In this document: positions 54,026 to 63,547 of the stretch, piece by piece
Numbering within the stretch: the stretch's first letter is position 1
Layout of the letters: each line of letters starts with the position of its first letter
Assembly: GCA_963822985.1 (NCBI GenBank)
Contig: CAWGJU010000008.1
Coordinates: 186,001-250,000, forward strand
Source of the DNA: Thermohalobaculum sp963822985
GTDB lineage: Bacteria > Pseudomonadota > Alphaproteobacteria > Rhodobacterales > Rhodobacteraceae
Length of the DNA stretch: 64,000 bases
Direction: 5' to 3'
The notes under the pieces: model-generated
The model's database searches: none
What the model was told of the DNA's origin: nothing
What the model saw: the letters and a program-made list of their open reading frames with translations, nothing else
Program-made: the position numbers and the translations under genes

Positions 54026-55363
54026 TCACTGGCCGGGGGCGAGGCCGACGGGCTTGCCGACGACGACGACGGAGAGCTCGTCCGGCTTGAGCAGGCGCTT
54101 GGCGACGCGGTTGACGTCGTCGAGCGTGACCGCCTCGATCAGGTCGTTGCGCTTGTTGATGTAGTCGGCGCCAAGATCCTCCATCATCACGTAGACGAGG
54201 TAGCTGGCGATCTTGGCGTTGGTGTCGAAGCGCAGCGGGAACGAGCCGGTCAGGTAGGTCTTGGCCTTGTCCAGCTCCTCGGGCGTGACGCCGTCCTCGG
54301 CCATGCGGGCCCATTCGGCGCGGATGACGTCGAGGCTCTCGGCGATGCGCTCGTTGGCGGTCTGCACGCCGCCCATGTAGAGCTTGGCCGCGTCCATCTC
54401 GGTCAGGTAGGAATAGACGCCATAGGCCAGCCCGCGCTTCTCGCGCACCTCCTCGGTCAGCCGCGAGGAGAACCCGCCGCCGCCCAGGATGTAGTTCATC
54501 ACATAGGCCGGGATGAAGTCGGGGTCGTCGCGCGCGATCCCCTGCTGGCCGAAGACGGCGACCGATTGCGGCACGTCCTGCTCGACGACGTGGATGCCGG
54601 GCGGGGGGAGCGTTTCGGCCGGCTGGGCCGCGACGGGCTCGCCCTGCGGGAGGCCGGCGACGAGGCGGTCGACGATCTGCCCGGCGCGCGCCGGGTCGAC
54701 ATCGCCGACGATGGCGATGTGGGCGTTGGCCCGGGTCATCAGCCGCTGCTGCGCGGCGCGCAGGTCGTCGGCCCCGATCGCCGCCACGCTCTCGCGCGTG
54801 CCCGATTGCGGCGTGCCGTAAGGGTGGTGCGGGAAGGCCTGCGCGTACCATTCCTTGCCGGCGACGTCGCGCGGGTCGTTCTCGGACTGGGCGATGCCCG
54901 ACAGGATCTGGCCGCGCACGCGGGCGACGGGCTCGGGGTCGAAGCGCGGCTCGGCCAGCGCCAGGGCGAGCAGGTCGACGCCCTCGTCCAGCGTTTCCGT
55001 CAGGAACTGGCCGCTGACCTCGACGGAATCGCGGCCGGCGTCGAAGCCCAGCCGGGCCGAGATGTCGTCGGCGCGGTTGGCGAAGGCGACGGCGTCGAGC
55101 TCGCCCGCGCCCTCCTCCATCAGCCCCATGGTGAAGGTGGCGAGCCCGGCCTTGCCCTGCGGGTCGAGCCGGCTGCCGCCGTCGAAGCCCATCTCGAGCG
55201 AGACGATGGGGATGGCGTGCTCCTCGACCAGCCAGAAGTCCTGGCCGCCGGGGCTGGTCAGCTGCTGGATGTCGACGGCCGCCTGAACGGGCAGCGCGAA
55301 GGCGGCGCCGACGGCCAGGGCCGCGGCGGTGGCCATGCTTCTTGCGGTCGTGCGGATGGTCAT
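54026..55363 (-). CDS. M16-family peptidase subunit, inactive type
   Basis: 445 residues with signal peptide (about 1-28) and M16 peptidase fold. The zinc motif HXXEH is absent: the corresponding segment reads LATFTMGLMEEG. The Arg/Tyr substrate-contact pair is kept in REKRGLAYGVYS. Such subunits pair with an active M16 partner, which is the gene just upstream (its stop overlaps this ATG). Periplasmic location inferred. Confidence 0.87.
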   Translation of the reverse strand: MTIRTTARSMATAAALAVGAAFALPVQAAVDIQQLTSPGGQDFWLVEEHAIPIVSLEMGFDGGSRLDPQGKAGLATFTMGLMEEGAGELDAVAFANRADDISARLGFDAGRDSVEVSGQFLTETLDEGVDLLALALAEPRFDPEPVARVRGQILSGIAQSENDPRDVAGKEWYAQAFPHHPYGTPQSGTRESVAAIGADDLRAAQQRLMTRANAHIAIVGDVDPARAGQIVDRLVAGLPQGEPVAAQPAETLPPPGIHVVEQDVPQSVAVFGQQGIARDDPDFIPAYVMNYILGGGGFSSRLTEEVREKRGLAYGVYSYLTEMDAAKLYMGGVQTANERIAESLDVIRAEWARMAEDGVTPEELDKAKTYLTGSFPLRFDTNAKIASYLVYVMMEDLGADYINKRNDLIEAVTLDDVNRVAKRLLKPDELSVVVVGKPVGLAPGQ

Positions 55364-56703
55364 CAGCTTCTCTCGCCTGCCGTGCCGCGGGTGCCCATCA
55401 GGTGGCCGGTCACGGAGGTCTCGGGGGTCAGGTACTGCTCGGCGGCGGCGCGGACGTCCTCGACGGTGACGCTGTCGAGCACCTCGGGCCAGTTCCGCAC
55501 GTCCGCGACGCCGAAGCCCATGGCGAGCGCCGCGCCGTACTGGCGCGCCAGGCTCGACTGGCTGTCCTGGGCGAAAATGTAGGCCGATCTGGCGACGCGC
55601 TTGGCGCGGGCGAGCTCGTCCTCGGTGGGGCCGCCGGCCGCCATCCTGGCGAGTTCGGCGTCGATGGCCGTCTCGACCTCGTCCAGCGTGCGGCCCTCGG
55701 TGGGGGCGCCGTAGACGCTCAGCGTGGTCGCGTCGCGCGCCTGCGGCGAGTACCAGGCGCCCGTGTCGATGGCCAGCCCCTGGCCGATCTGCAGGCTCTG
55801 GCTGAGCCGCGAGGCGACGCCGTTGCCGAGGATCGCCGCCAGCATGTCGATGGAGGCGGCCTCCTTGGGGTTTTCCGGGTCGTAGGCCGGCACGAGGTAG
55901 GAGCGCACGAGGTAGTCCTGGCCGACCCGCGGGTCGGTCATCTCGAGGCGACGGGCGGCGCGCTGCGGCGGCTCCTGCGGCCTGGCGTCAGGCGGGTTGT
56001 CCGACGGCGCGAGCGGGCCGTAGTATTGCTCGGCCAGCGCGCGCACCTGCTCGGGCTCGACGTCGCCGGCGACGACCAGGATGGCGTTGTCCGGCGCGTA
56101 ATAGCGCTGGTACCAGTCGAGCGCGTCCTGCCGGGTCAGCCCCTCCATCTCCTGCCGCCAGCCGATGACGGGGATGCCGTAATGATGGTTGAGGTACTGG
56201 GCGGCGTCCATCTGCTCGTTGAAGAGCGCGTCGGGCGAGTTGTCGGTGCGCGCATTGCGCTCCTCGAGGATGACGTCGCGCTCGGTTTTGACCTGGTCCT
56301 CGTTGATGCGCAGGTCGCGCATCCGGTCGGCCTCCATGCGCATGACGATCGGCAGCCGGTCGGCGGCGATGCGCTGGAAATAGCCGGTGTAATCATAGGA
56401 GGTGAAGGCGTTGTCCTCGCCGCCCTGCGCCGCGACCAGCTTGGAGAAGGCGCCGTCGGGGATCTCGTCCGTGCCCTTGAACATCAGGTGCTCGAGGAAG
56501 TGGGCGATGCCCGACTTGCCCGGCTTTTCGTCGGCCGCGCCGACGCGGTACCAGACCATGTGCGTGGCGACGGGGGCGCGGTGGTCCTCGATCACGACGA
56601 CCTCGAGGCCGTTGTCGAGCTCGAAGGTGGTCACCGGCGGCTCGGCGAACACCGGACCGGCACCCACCGAGATGGCGGCGGCGGTCAGCGCCGCCCCGCT
56701 CAA
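55363..56703 (-). CDS. M16-family zinc peptidase, catalytic subunit; start codon unusual
   Basis: About 446-452 residues. The zinc site is HFLEH, with the third ligand in VILEERNART. A signal-like sequence KSTLKLLSGAALTAAAISVG starts right after a perfect AGGAGG site, but the codon there is AAA (56719-56721), with no ATG, GTG or TTG. The nearest canonical start is TTG at 56703, 20 bases after the AGGAGG, which is too far for normal spacing. The expected ATG codon may have been lost by a 3-base deletion. It overlaps the inactive M16 subunit by one base and should form a heterodimer with it. Confidence 0.85.
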   Translation of the reverse strand: MSGAALTAAAISVGAGPVFAEPPVTTFELDNGLEVVVIEDHRAPVATHMVWYRVGAADEKPGKSGIAHFLEHLMFKGTDEIPDGAFSKLVAAQGGEDNAFTSYDYTGYFQRIAADRLPIVMRMEADRMRDLRINEDQVKTERDVILEERNARTDNSPDALFNEQMDAAQYLNHHYGIPVIGWRQEMEGLTRQDALDWYQRYYAPDNAILVVAGDVEPEQVRALAEQYYGPLAPSDNPPDARPQEPPQRAARRLEMTDPRVGQDYLVRSYLVPAYDPENPKEAASIDMLAAILGNGVASRLSQSLQIGQGLAIDTGAWYSPQARDATTLSVYGAPTEGRTLDEVETAIDAELARMAAGGPTEDELARAKRVARSAYIFAQDSQSSLARQYGAALAMGFGVADVRNWPEVLDSVTVEDVRAAAEQYLTPETSVTGHLMGTRGTAGERS

Positions 56704-56773
56704 GAGCTTGAGAGTCGATTTGTCCTCCTGGCCTCGTCCCGGGCCTCGCTCGCCATATAGGCGAAGGCGGGAG

Positions 56774-57406
56774 CTATTCGAAGGCGGGGTCGACCGTCGA
56801 TAACGGTCTGTTGTTCGGCCGCCGGTCGAGGCCGATCTCGGGATATTGCGAGACCTCCTCGACCACCTCTCCCTCGACGACGATCGGGCGGTCGTTCGGG
56901 TCGATCGGCGCCGCCGCGACGCCTTCCGCCTGCAGCCGGCGCGCCTCGGCAGGCGCGTCGATCGCATCCTTGGGCGGCGCCTCGGTGGTGCCGAGCAGCT
57001 CGAAGATCGATGGCGGCTCGTAGGGCTCGTTCGAGTCCACCTTGTCGAGCGCCAGCGTCTGACGGATCTCCGGGTTGCTGGCGGCCACGTCGGCGGCGGC
57101 GAGCAGCGCCTGCTCGCCCTGGCTGGTGCCCGCCTCGACGGGCCGCGCATCTGTGCCGAGCAGCGCCAGCTCGGCGTCGCGGTTCGGCGTCGGGTCGAGC
57201 GGCGAGGCCTCGCCCAGGCGCGGCTCGGGCAGCGCGGCGGACGGCGGCATGACGAGCGGCTTGCGCGTGATCACCTGGAACTCGTCGGGCGCCGGCGGCT
57301 TGCTGCCGAGGACCACGAAGGGGTTGCCGATCGTGTCGCACCCGCCGAGCGCCCCCAATGCGCCCAGCGCGACGACGGCCGCTCCCACTCCATTGCGAAT
57401 GTTCAT
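56774..57406 (-). CDS. DUF3035 lipoprotein
   Basis: 210 residues from ATG 57406 (GGAGAC upstream). The lipobox is LGALGGC, and the family segment NPFVVLGSKPPAPDEFQVITRKPLVMPP is clear. The family occurs mainly in alphaproteobacteria, close to lspA and M16 genes as here; its role is unknown. It lies 107 bases after lspA on the same strand. Confidence 0.88.
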   Translation of the reverse strand: MNIRNGVGAAVVALGALGALGGCDTIGNPFVVLGSKPPAPDEFQVITRKPLVMPPSAALPEPRLGEASPLDPTPNRDAELALLGTDARPVEAGTSQGEQALLAAADVAASNPEIRQTLALDKVDSNEPYEPPSIFELLGTTEAPPKDAIDAPAEARRLQAEGVAAAPIDPNDRPIVVEGEVVEEVSQYPEIGLDRRPNNRPLSTVDPAFE

Positions 57407-57513
57407 TCGTTGTCTCCGGTTCTGGCGCGGCGGCGCATAATGACCAGGGGGGACCGCTCGCGCAATGCCCACGGCGTGGGCTTGGGGCTCACGGCCTGGG
57501 CTTGGGCCCCGTG

Positions 57514-57981
57514 TCAAGCCCTGAGCGCGATCCAGACGGCGCCGACGAAGATGGCAATGTCGGCGACGTTGAACGAGAACGGGTTCTGGATACCGCAACA
57601 GCTGGTGTTGAGGAAGTCCGCCACCGCACCGTAGCGCACGCGGTCGATGGCGTTGCCGATGGCGCCGCCGATGACGAGCCCGGCGCCCAGCGCCAGGGGC
57701 GGGCTCTGCCGGCGCATCACCCACCAGACGAGCGCCGCCGAGACGGCGACGCTGATCGCGACGAGAACCCAGCGCGTCGCCTCGGAGCCGCCGCCGAACA
57801 GGCCGAAGTTGACGCCGGTGTTCCAGGCCATCTTGAACATCAGGAAGGGCGGCAGCACCGGGACGACCAGGCGCTGCCGCAGCTCGAGCAGCTCGACGAC
57901 ATACCATTTCGAGAGCTGGTCCGCCGCCAGCACGACGACGGCTATGACGAGGATGATGCGGAGCACCGGGGGCGACTTCAT
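57514..57981 (-). CDS. lspA: Prolipoprotein signal peptidase
   Basis: 155 residues with four membrane helices. The catalytic Asp pair is in GNAIDRVRYGAVADFL and FNVADIAIF. It cleaves lipoprotein signal peptides such as those of BamD and the DUF3035 lipoprotein. It follows ileS on the same strand, the classic ileS-lspA pair, 62 bases apart. Confidence 0.94.
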   Translation of the reverse strand: MKSPPVLRIILVIAVVVLAADQLSKWYVVELLELRQRLVVPVLPPFLMFKMAWNTGVNFGLFGGGSEATRWVLVAISVAVSAALVWWVMRRQSPPLALGAGLVIGGAIGNAIDRVRYGAVADFLNTSCCGIQNPFSFNVADIAIFVGAVWIALRA

Positions 57982-58043
57982 GCGCGCCCCATAGCGCGTT
58001 ACCGCGGGTGCGAACAAGCGGTCGCTGGGGAGGGGGCTCGGCC

Positions 58044-61022
58044 TCAGCCGTGCACCACCCCCTGGCAGCGCGCGCAGAGATGCGGATCGGCCATCTCGCC
58101 GACCTCGGGCAGGATGCGCCAGCAGCGCTGGCACTTCTCGCCCCCGGCCTCGGCCGGCACCACGGCGATGCCCGGCACCTCGGGCAGCCGGAAGGCCCCG
58201 GCCGGGGCCGGCTCGCCGGTCACCGCGATGCCCGAGGTGATGCAGAGATCCGCAAGGTCGACCGAGGCGAGCGCGGCGCGGGCGGCAGCGTCCTCGACAT
58301 GCACCACCGGCGCCGCCTCGAGGCTGGCGCCGATGCGCTTTTCCCGGCGCTCGACCTCGAGCGCGCCGGTGACGACCCGGCGGATGCGCCAGATCGTCGC
58401 CCATTTGGCGGCGAGCGCGTCGTCGCGCCACTCGGGCGGCGTCGCCGGGAAGTCGTGCAGGTGGACGCTCTCCTCCTCGCCCGGGTGGCGGGTGAGCCAG
58501 ACCTCCTCCATGGTGAAGGGGAGGATGGGCGCCAGCCAGGTGGTGAGGCGGGCGAAGACCTGCGCCATGACGTGCAGGCAGGCGCGCCGGCGCGGGCTGT
58601 CCTCCGCGTCGCAGTAGAGCGCGTCCTTGCGGATGTCGAACCAGTAGGCCGACAGGTCGGTCGTGCAGAACTGGAAAAGCCGCTGGTAGACGTCCTGGAA
58701 GTCGTAGCGGCGATAGCCCTCGCGCACCTCGGCATCGAGTTCGGCCAGCCGGTGCAGCACCCACCGCTCGAGCTCGGGGCAGTCGGCGGGCGCGACGGCT
58801 TGGTGCGCCCCCTGCCCTCCAGCGTCCTGGCCCAGCGCGCCCAGCATGTAGCGGAAGGTGTTGCGCAGACGGCGATAGCTGTCGGCCGCGCCCTTGAGGA
58901 TCTCGGGGCCGATGCGCAAATCGGCCGTGTAGTCCGATTGCGCGACCCACAGCCGCAGGATGTCGGCGCCGTACTGCTTCATCACGTCCTGCGGCGCCAC
59001 GCCGTTGCCGAGCGCCTTGGACATCTTGCGCCCCTGCTCGTCGAGCGCGAAGCCGTGCGTCAGCACGCCCTCGTAGGGCGCGCGGCCCCGCGTGCCGCAG
59101 GCCTGCAGCAGCGAGGAGTGGAACCAGCCGCGATGCTGGTCGGTCCCTTCCAGGTAGAGCGAGGCGGGCCAGGTGCCGTCGGGCCGGTCGCGCAGCGCGA
59201 AGGCGTGCGTCGAACCGGAGTCGAACCAGACGTCGAGGATGTCGCTCACCTGCTCCCAGTCGGCGGGGCTGACGCCCGCGACATTGCCGAGGAAGCGCTC
59301 CTTGGCGCCGTCGGCGAACCAGGCGTCGGCCCCCTCCTCGCGGAAGGCGGCGATGATGCGGCGGTTGACCTCGTCGTTGCGCAGCACCTCGGCACCGTCG
59401 GGCGTGCGGCGCATGAAGCAGGTCAGCGGCACGCCCCAGGCGCGCTGGCGCGAGAGGACCCAGTCGGGGCGCTGCTCGATCATCGCATGGAGGCGGTTCC
59501 GGCCCGTGGGCGGGGTCCACTCCACCAGTTCGTCGATCGAGGTCAGCGCCCGCTGCCGGATGGTGTCGCCGTACTGGCCCATACCGTCGTCGAGCGGCTT
59601 GTCGATGGCGACGAACCATTGCGGCGTGTTGCGGAAAATCAGCGGCGCCTTGGACCGCCAGCTGTGCGGATAGCTGTGCGTCAGCCGCCCGCGCGCGATC
59701 AGCGCGCCGGCCCCACCGTCCTCTCGCTTAGCCGCCAACTTGTCGATGACGCGCTTGTTGGCGTCGCCCTCCTTGCCCTTGTGGTCGAGGATGACGGCGC
59801 CGCCGAAGAACGGCAGGTCGGGGCGGAAGCTGCCGTCCTCGAGCACGTTGTGCGTCATGGGCAGGCCGTATTTTTGGCCGACCTCGAAGTCGTCGGCGCC
59901 GTGGCTGGGGGCGGTGTGGACAAAGCCGGTGCCGGCCTCGTCGGTGACGTGATCGCCTGGCAGCAGGGGCACGTCGAAGTCCCATTCGCCGTTTGCGCCT
60001 TCGAGGCCGCGGAACGGGTGGGCGCAGGTGAGCGCCGAGAGCTCGTCGAAGCCTACAGGGCGAACCTTCTGCCAGCTTTCGACGCGCGCCTTGCTCATGA
60101 CCTCCTCGGCGAGTTCCTCCGCGAGGAGATAAAGGTCGCCCGCCCAGGCCCAGTTGCCGTCCGGCGCAGCCGTTACGCGATAGAGTCCGTACTCAAGATC
60201 AGGATTAAAGCAGATCGCCCGGTTCTGCGGGATGGTCCAGGGCGTGGTTGTCCAGATGACGACATTCGCCGCTCTCAGCTCCTGTTGGCGCGCTATATCG
60301 TCGCCGATCTGATGTTGATCGACTGCCTGCGGAAGCACTCTGAGCACCGGAAACTTCACCCACACCGTGTGGCTCTGGTGGTCGTGGTACTCCACCTCCG
60401 CCTCGGCCAGCGCGGTCTTCTCGACCACGGACCACATCACCGGCTTCGAGCCCTGGTAGAGCGTGCCGTTGGCGATGAACTTCATGAATTCCTCGGCGAT
60501 CACCGCCTCGGCGTCGAAGCTCATCGTCAGGTAGGGGTGGTCCCAGTCGCCGATGACGCCGAGGCGCTTGAACTCGTCGCGCTGGATGTCGACCCAACCC
60601 GCGGCGAAGGCGCGGCACTGGCGGCGCAGCTCGTTGACCGGCACCTCGTCCTTGCTGCGGCCCTTGGCGCGGTACTCCTCCTCGATCTTCCACTCGATCG
60701 GCAGACCGTGGCAGTCCCAGCCGGGCACATAGCGGCTGTCGTGCCCCAGCATCTGCTGGGAGCGCACCACGAAGTCCTTCAGCACCTTGTTCAGCGCGTG
60801 GCCGATGTGCAGGTGGCCGTTGGCGTATGGCGGGCCGTCATGCAGCTCGTAGGGCGGGCGGCCCTGCTTGGCGCGCAGGCGGTCGTAGATGCGCAGCTTC
60901 TCCCACCGGGCGAGCCAGTCCGGCTCGCGCTGCGGCAGGCCGGCGCGCATGGGGAAATCGGTCTGGGGCAGGCGCAGCGTCGGCTTGTAGTCGACGGCGT
61001 CCATGTCGGCGGTATCGCTCAT
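58044..61022 (-). CDS. ileS: Isoleucyl-tRNA synthetase
   Basis: 992 residues. HIGH motif GHLHIGHALN near residue 78; editing domain with WTTTPWTIPQN; KMSKS motif GRKMSKALGNG; C-terminal zinc finger CQRCWRILPEV with HLCARCQG. All domains are present and the length is normal for the bacterial enzyme. Followed by lspA. Confidence 0.96.
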   Translation of the reverse strand: MSDTADMDAVDYKPTLRLPQTDFPMRAGLPQREPDWLARWEKLRIYDRLRAKQGRPPYELHDGPPYANGHLHIGHALNKVLKDFVVRSQQMLGHDSRYVPGWDCHGLPIEWKIEEEYRAKGRSKDEVPVNELRRQCRAFAAGWVDIQRDEFKRLGVIGDWDHPYLTMSFDAEAVIAEEFMKFIANGTLYQGSKPVMWSVVEKTALAEAEVEYHDHQSHTVWVKFPVLRVLPQAVDQHQIGDDIARQQELRAANVVIWTTTPWTIPQNRAICFNPDLEYGLYRVTAAPDGNWAWAGDLYLLAEELAEEVMSKARVESWQKVRPVGFDELSALTCAHPFRGLEGANGEWDFDVPLLPGDHVTDEAGTGFVHTAPSHGADDFEVGQKYGLPMTHNVLEDGSFRPDLPFFGGAVILDHKGKEGDANKRVIDKLAAKREDGGAGALIARGRLTHSYPHSWRSKAPLIFRNTPQWFVAIDKPLDDGMGQYGDTIRQRALTSIDELVEWTPPTGRNRLHAMIEQRPDWVLSRQRAWGVPLTCFMRRTPDGAEVLRNDEVNRRIIAAFREEGADAWFADGAKERFLGNVAGVSPADWEQVSDILDVWFDSGSTHAFALRDRPDGTWPASLYLEGTDQHRGWFHSSLLQACGTRGRAPYEGVLTHGFALDEQGRKMSKALGNGVAPQDVMKQYGADILRLWVAQSDYTADLRIGPEILKGAADSYRRLRNTFRYMLGALGQDAGGQGAHQAVAPADCPELERWVLHRLAELDAEVREGYRRYDFQDVYQRLFQFCTTDLSAYWFDIRKDALYCDAEDSPRRRACLHVMAQVFARLTTWLAPILPFTMEEVWLTRHPGEEESVHLHDFPATPPEWRDDALAAKWATIWRIRRVVTGALEVERREKRIGASLEAAPVVHVEDAAARAALASVDLADLCITSGIAVTGEPAPAGAFRLPEVPGIAVVPAEAGGEKCQRCWRILPEVGEMADPHLCARCQGVVHG

Positions 61023-61195
61023 CGCGCACCTCGGGGTCGGGCAGTGGTGGGCAGGATTCGGTCGGTGGGCAGAGCGCAGCCACCTGTGCCCCGGCGCCGC
61101 GTCAGCGGGCCGGGCCGGTAATGAGGATGGCGAAAAGCGCCGTCATGCGCGCGCATATACCCCCGACGGCGCCCCCAGTCCAGTGAGGTGTCCAG

Positions 61196-62434
61196 TCAGG
61201 CGGCGATGCGCACCGGCAGGCGCAGGATGCCGTGGATGAAGTTCGAGCGCTGGCGCACGGGCTCGCCCACCACCTCGATCCGGTCGAAGCGGCGCAGAAG
61301 CTCTTCCCAGAGGATGCGCAGCTGCATCTCGGCGACATGGTTGCCCATGCAGCGGTGGATGCCGAAGCCGAACGAGGTGTGGTTCCTGGCGTTCGCCCGC
61401 GCGATGTCGAAGCGGTAGGGCGCGTCGAACTTCGCCTCGTCGCGGTTGGCCGAGACGTACCAGAGCACGACCTTGTCGCCCTCGCGGATCTTGCGGCCGG
61501 CGATCTCGGCGTCGGCCAGCGCCGTGCGGCGCATGTGCAGGATCGGCGTCTGCCAGCGGATGATCTCGTGCACCATGTTGGGGACGAGGCCCGGCTCGGC
61601 GCGGAGCCGCTCGTACTGGTCGGGATGCTCGTTCAGGGCCAGCAACCCGCCCGAGATCGAGTTGCGCGTCGTGTCGTTGCCACCGACGATCAGCAGCAGC
61701 AGATTGCCGAGCAGGTTCAGCGGCTCGCTCGGCAGATCGCGCGTGTCGGGATGGTGCGCCATCAGCGAGAGGAAATCGAAGCGCGGCTCGGCGCCGGCGT
61801 GATCGGGCGCGCGCTCGTGCCAGAGCCGGGTCAAGACATCGAGGCACTCCATCAGCACGCGCTTGCGCTCGTCGTGCGGCACCCCGGTCGCGCCGACCTG
61901 GGAGGTCGCCGTCGCCATGTCGGACCAGCGGGTCAGCAGGTGGCGCTCCTCCCAGGGGAAGTCGAAGAGCGTCGCCAGCATCTGCGTCGTCAGCTCGATC
62001 GAGACTTGGGCAACCCAGTCGAATTCCTCGCCGCGCGGCAGCCGGTCGAGGATGGCGCCGACGCGGGCACGGATCTGCGCCTCAATCTCGCCCAGGCGCG
62101 CGGGGCCGACGGCGGGCATCACCGGCTTGCGCCACCGGCTGTGGATCGGCTCGTCGGCGGCGATGAAGTTGTTGAGCTGGAAGTCCTCGAACCGGTCGCC
62201 GACGAAGATGCCGGCCTTGGACGAGAAGACCCGGTGGTTCGTCTCGACGCCCAGGATGTCCTGCCACCGCGTGACGGACCAATAGGGGCCGAACGGGCTG
62301 CCGGCGCAGAAATGCACCGGGTCCTCGCGGCGCACGCGGTCGAAGAACGCCCAGTGCGTACCGGCCTCGAAGCGCCGCGGATCGGCGAGGTCGAGGCGCT
62401 CGAGCGGCACGGTGGCCGCGTCATCGTCGATCAT
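61196..62434 (-). CDS. Cytochrome P450 (CYP153-like)
   Basis: 412 residues, soluble P450. The I-helix is VGGNDTTRNSISGG, the ExxR motif EIIRW, and the haem-ligand loop SFGFGIHRCMGNHVAEMQ. The GNDTTRNS and loop patterns resemble CYP153 alkane hydroxylases, although related families share them. Ferredoxin and ferredoxin reductase partners are not adjacent. It begins 4 bases after a DUF2189 gene and seems to be in its operon. Confidence 0.87.
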   Translation of the reverse strand: MIDDDAATVPLERLDLADPRRFEAGTHWAFFDRVRREDPVHFCAGSPFGPYWSVTRWQDILGVETNHRVFSSKAGIFVGDRFEDFQLNNFIAADEPIHSRWRKPVMPAVGPARLGEIEAQIRARVGAILDRLPRGEEFDWVAQVSIELTTQMLATLFDFPWEERHLLTRWSDMATATSQVGATGVPHDERKRVLMECLDVLTRLWHERAPDHAGAEPRFDFLSLMAHHPDTRDLPSEPLNLLGNLLLLIVGGNDTTRNSISGGLLALNEHPDQYERLRAEPGLVPNMVHEIIRWQTPILHMRRTALADAEIAGRKIREGDKVVLWYVSANRDEAKFDAPYRFDIARANARNHTSFGFGIHRCMGNHVAEMQLRILWEELLRRFDRIEVVGEPVRQRSNFIHGILRLPVRIAA

Positions 62435-62438
62435 GAAG

Positions 62439-63320
62439 TCATGCCGGGCGGATGAACATGCGCTCGCTTTGCCTGCCCTCGTGGTCGACGCCGCGCAAGG
62501 CGCGGTAGGCGTGCCAGGTACCGTGACCGAGAAGCGGGAAGACCAGTATCAGCCCCAGCCCGAGCGTCGCGACCGAGGCGAGGAACAGCGCCAGCACGAT
62601 CGCCCCCCAGGCGAGCATGACGCGGAGATTGTTCCAGACGATGGCCATGCTGATGCCGAGCGCCGACATGGCGTCGGTGTCCTCCTCGATCAGCATCGGC
62701 ATGGCGAAGACGCTGATGGCGAAGGAGAAGGCGGCGAAGAGCGCGCCGACGGCGCCGCCCACCAGCAGCAGACCCCAGCCCTCCGGCATCAGGAACAGCA
62801 TTGGCAGGATCTCCTCGGTGCCCGGGAACGGGACCAGTCCGAAGAACAGCGCGTAGATCAGCACGGCGGCCCGCATCCACAGCAGGAAGAGCGCCAGCAG
62901 CAGGACACCCATGAAGAACGCCGAGTACAGCGATCGCGGCCGGACGAAGATCATGGTGGCAAGCCCGATGCGATCGCCGTGCTCGAGCCGGCGGCTCTTC
63001 TCGTAGAGGCCGCCGGCGACGAGCGGCCCGATGATCATGAAGCCGGCCAGCGCGGGAAAGAGCACATAGTCGAGCTCGAGCTTGAACAGGAACCAGACGA
63101 TGAAGGCGGAGAGCGCGAAGACGCCGAGGCCGTAGACGAGGCTCGGCAGCGGATTGGTCCACATGTCGCGCCAGCCAGCGCGCAGCCAATCGAAGGCGGT
63201 GTGCCATGGCAGGTTTCGCGCGCGGGGGTTCTCGCGCGGCAATGGCGGCACGACCTCCGGGATCATCCCGCCGGCATGCGGGTCGTCGGGAGGCGGCAGG
63301 CCGGTCCGGTCGCTCAACAT
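62439..63320 (-). CDS. DUF2189 membrane protein
   Basis: 293 residues with six membrane helices and the DUF2189 pattern (DWLRAGWRDMWTNPLPSLVYG, then GPLVAGGLYEKSRRLEHGD and FPLLGHGTWHAYRAL). Function unknown. It overlaps the small membrane gene upstream by 7 bases, so it belongs to the same transcript as ccoP. Confidence 0.88.
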   Translation of the reverse strand: MLSDRTGLPPPDDPHAGGMIPEVVPPLPRENPRARNLPWHTAFDWLRAGWRDMWTNPLPSLVYGLGVFALSAFIVWFLFKLELDYVLFPALAGFMIIGPLVAGGLYEKSRRLEHGDRIGLATMIFVRPRSLYSAFFMGVLLLALFLLWMRAAVLIYALFFGLVPFPGTEEILPMLFLMPEGWGLLLVGGAVGALFAAFSFAISVFAMPMLIEEDTDAMSALGISMAIVWNNLRVMLAWGAIVLALFLASVATLGLGLILVFPLLGHGTWHAYRALRGVDHEGRQSERMFIRPA

Positions 63321-63547
63321 GATGAGTTCGCCGCGCGGAACTGCCCGGCGCCCTGGTGAGGAGCCTTGAGATGGGGAACGCAGTCGGGCTGCGACGAAAA
63401 CGAAACGGCGATCAGGTGCGCGTTGGCTCCGACGAAAACGGAGAGGACAATGCTGGAGAGAGCGAGCGCGACGATCCGCGAGCGGGACCAGAATGGCGGG
63501 TGATCAGTCGGGTGGCCGGGGGTGCGGGCGGGCGTGCGGGCGGTCAC
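63314..63547 (-). CDS. Small membrane protein downstream of ccoP
   Basis: 77 residues starting at GTG 63547, which overlaps the ccoP stop (GTGA) and follows GGAGG. One membrane helix (RIVALALSSIVLSVFVGANAHLI) precedes the segment SQPDCVPHLKAP and a C-terminal Cys. Likely an accessory to the cytochrome oxidase; family not recognised by name. Confidence 0.7.
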   Translation of the reverse strand: MTARTPARTPGHPTDHPPFWSRSRIVALALSSIVLSVFVGANAHLIAVSFSSQPDCVPHLKAPHQGAGQFRAANSSC

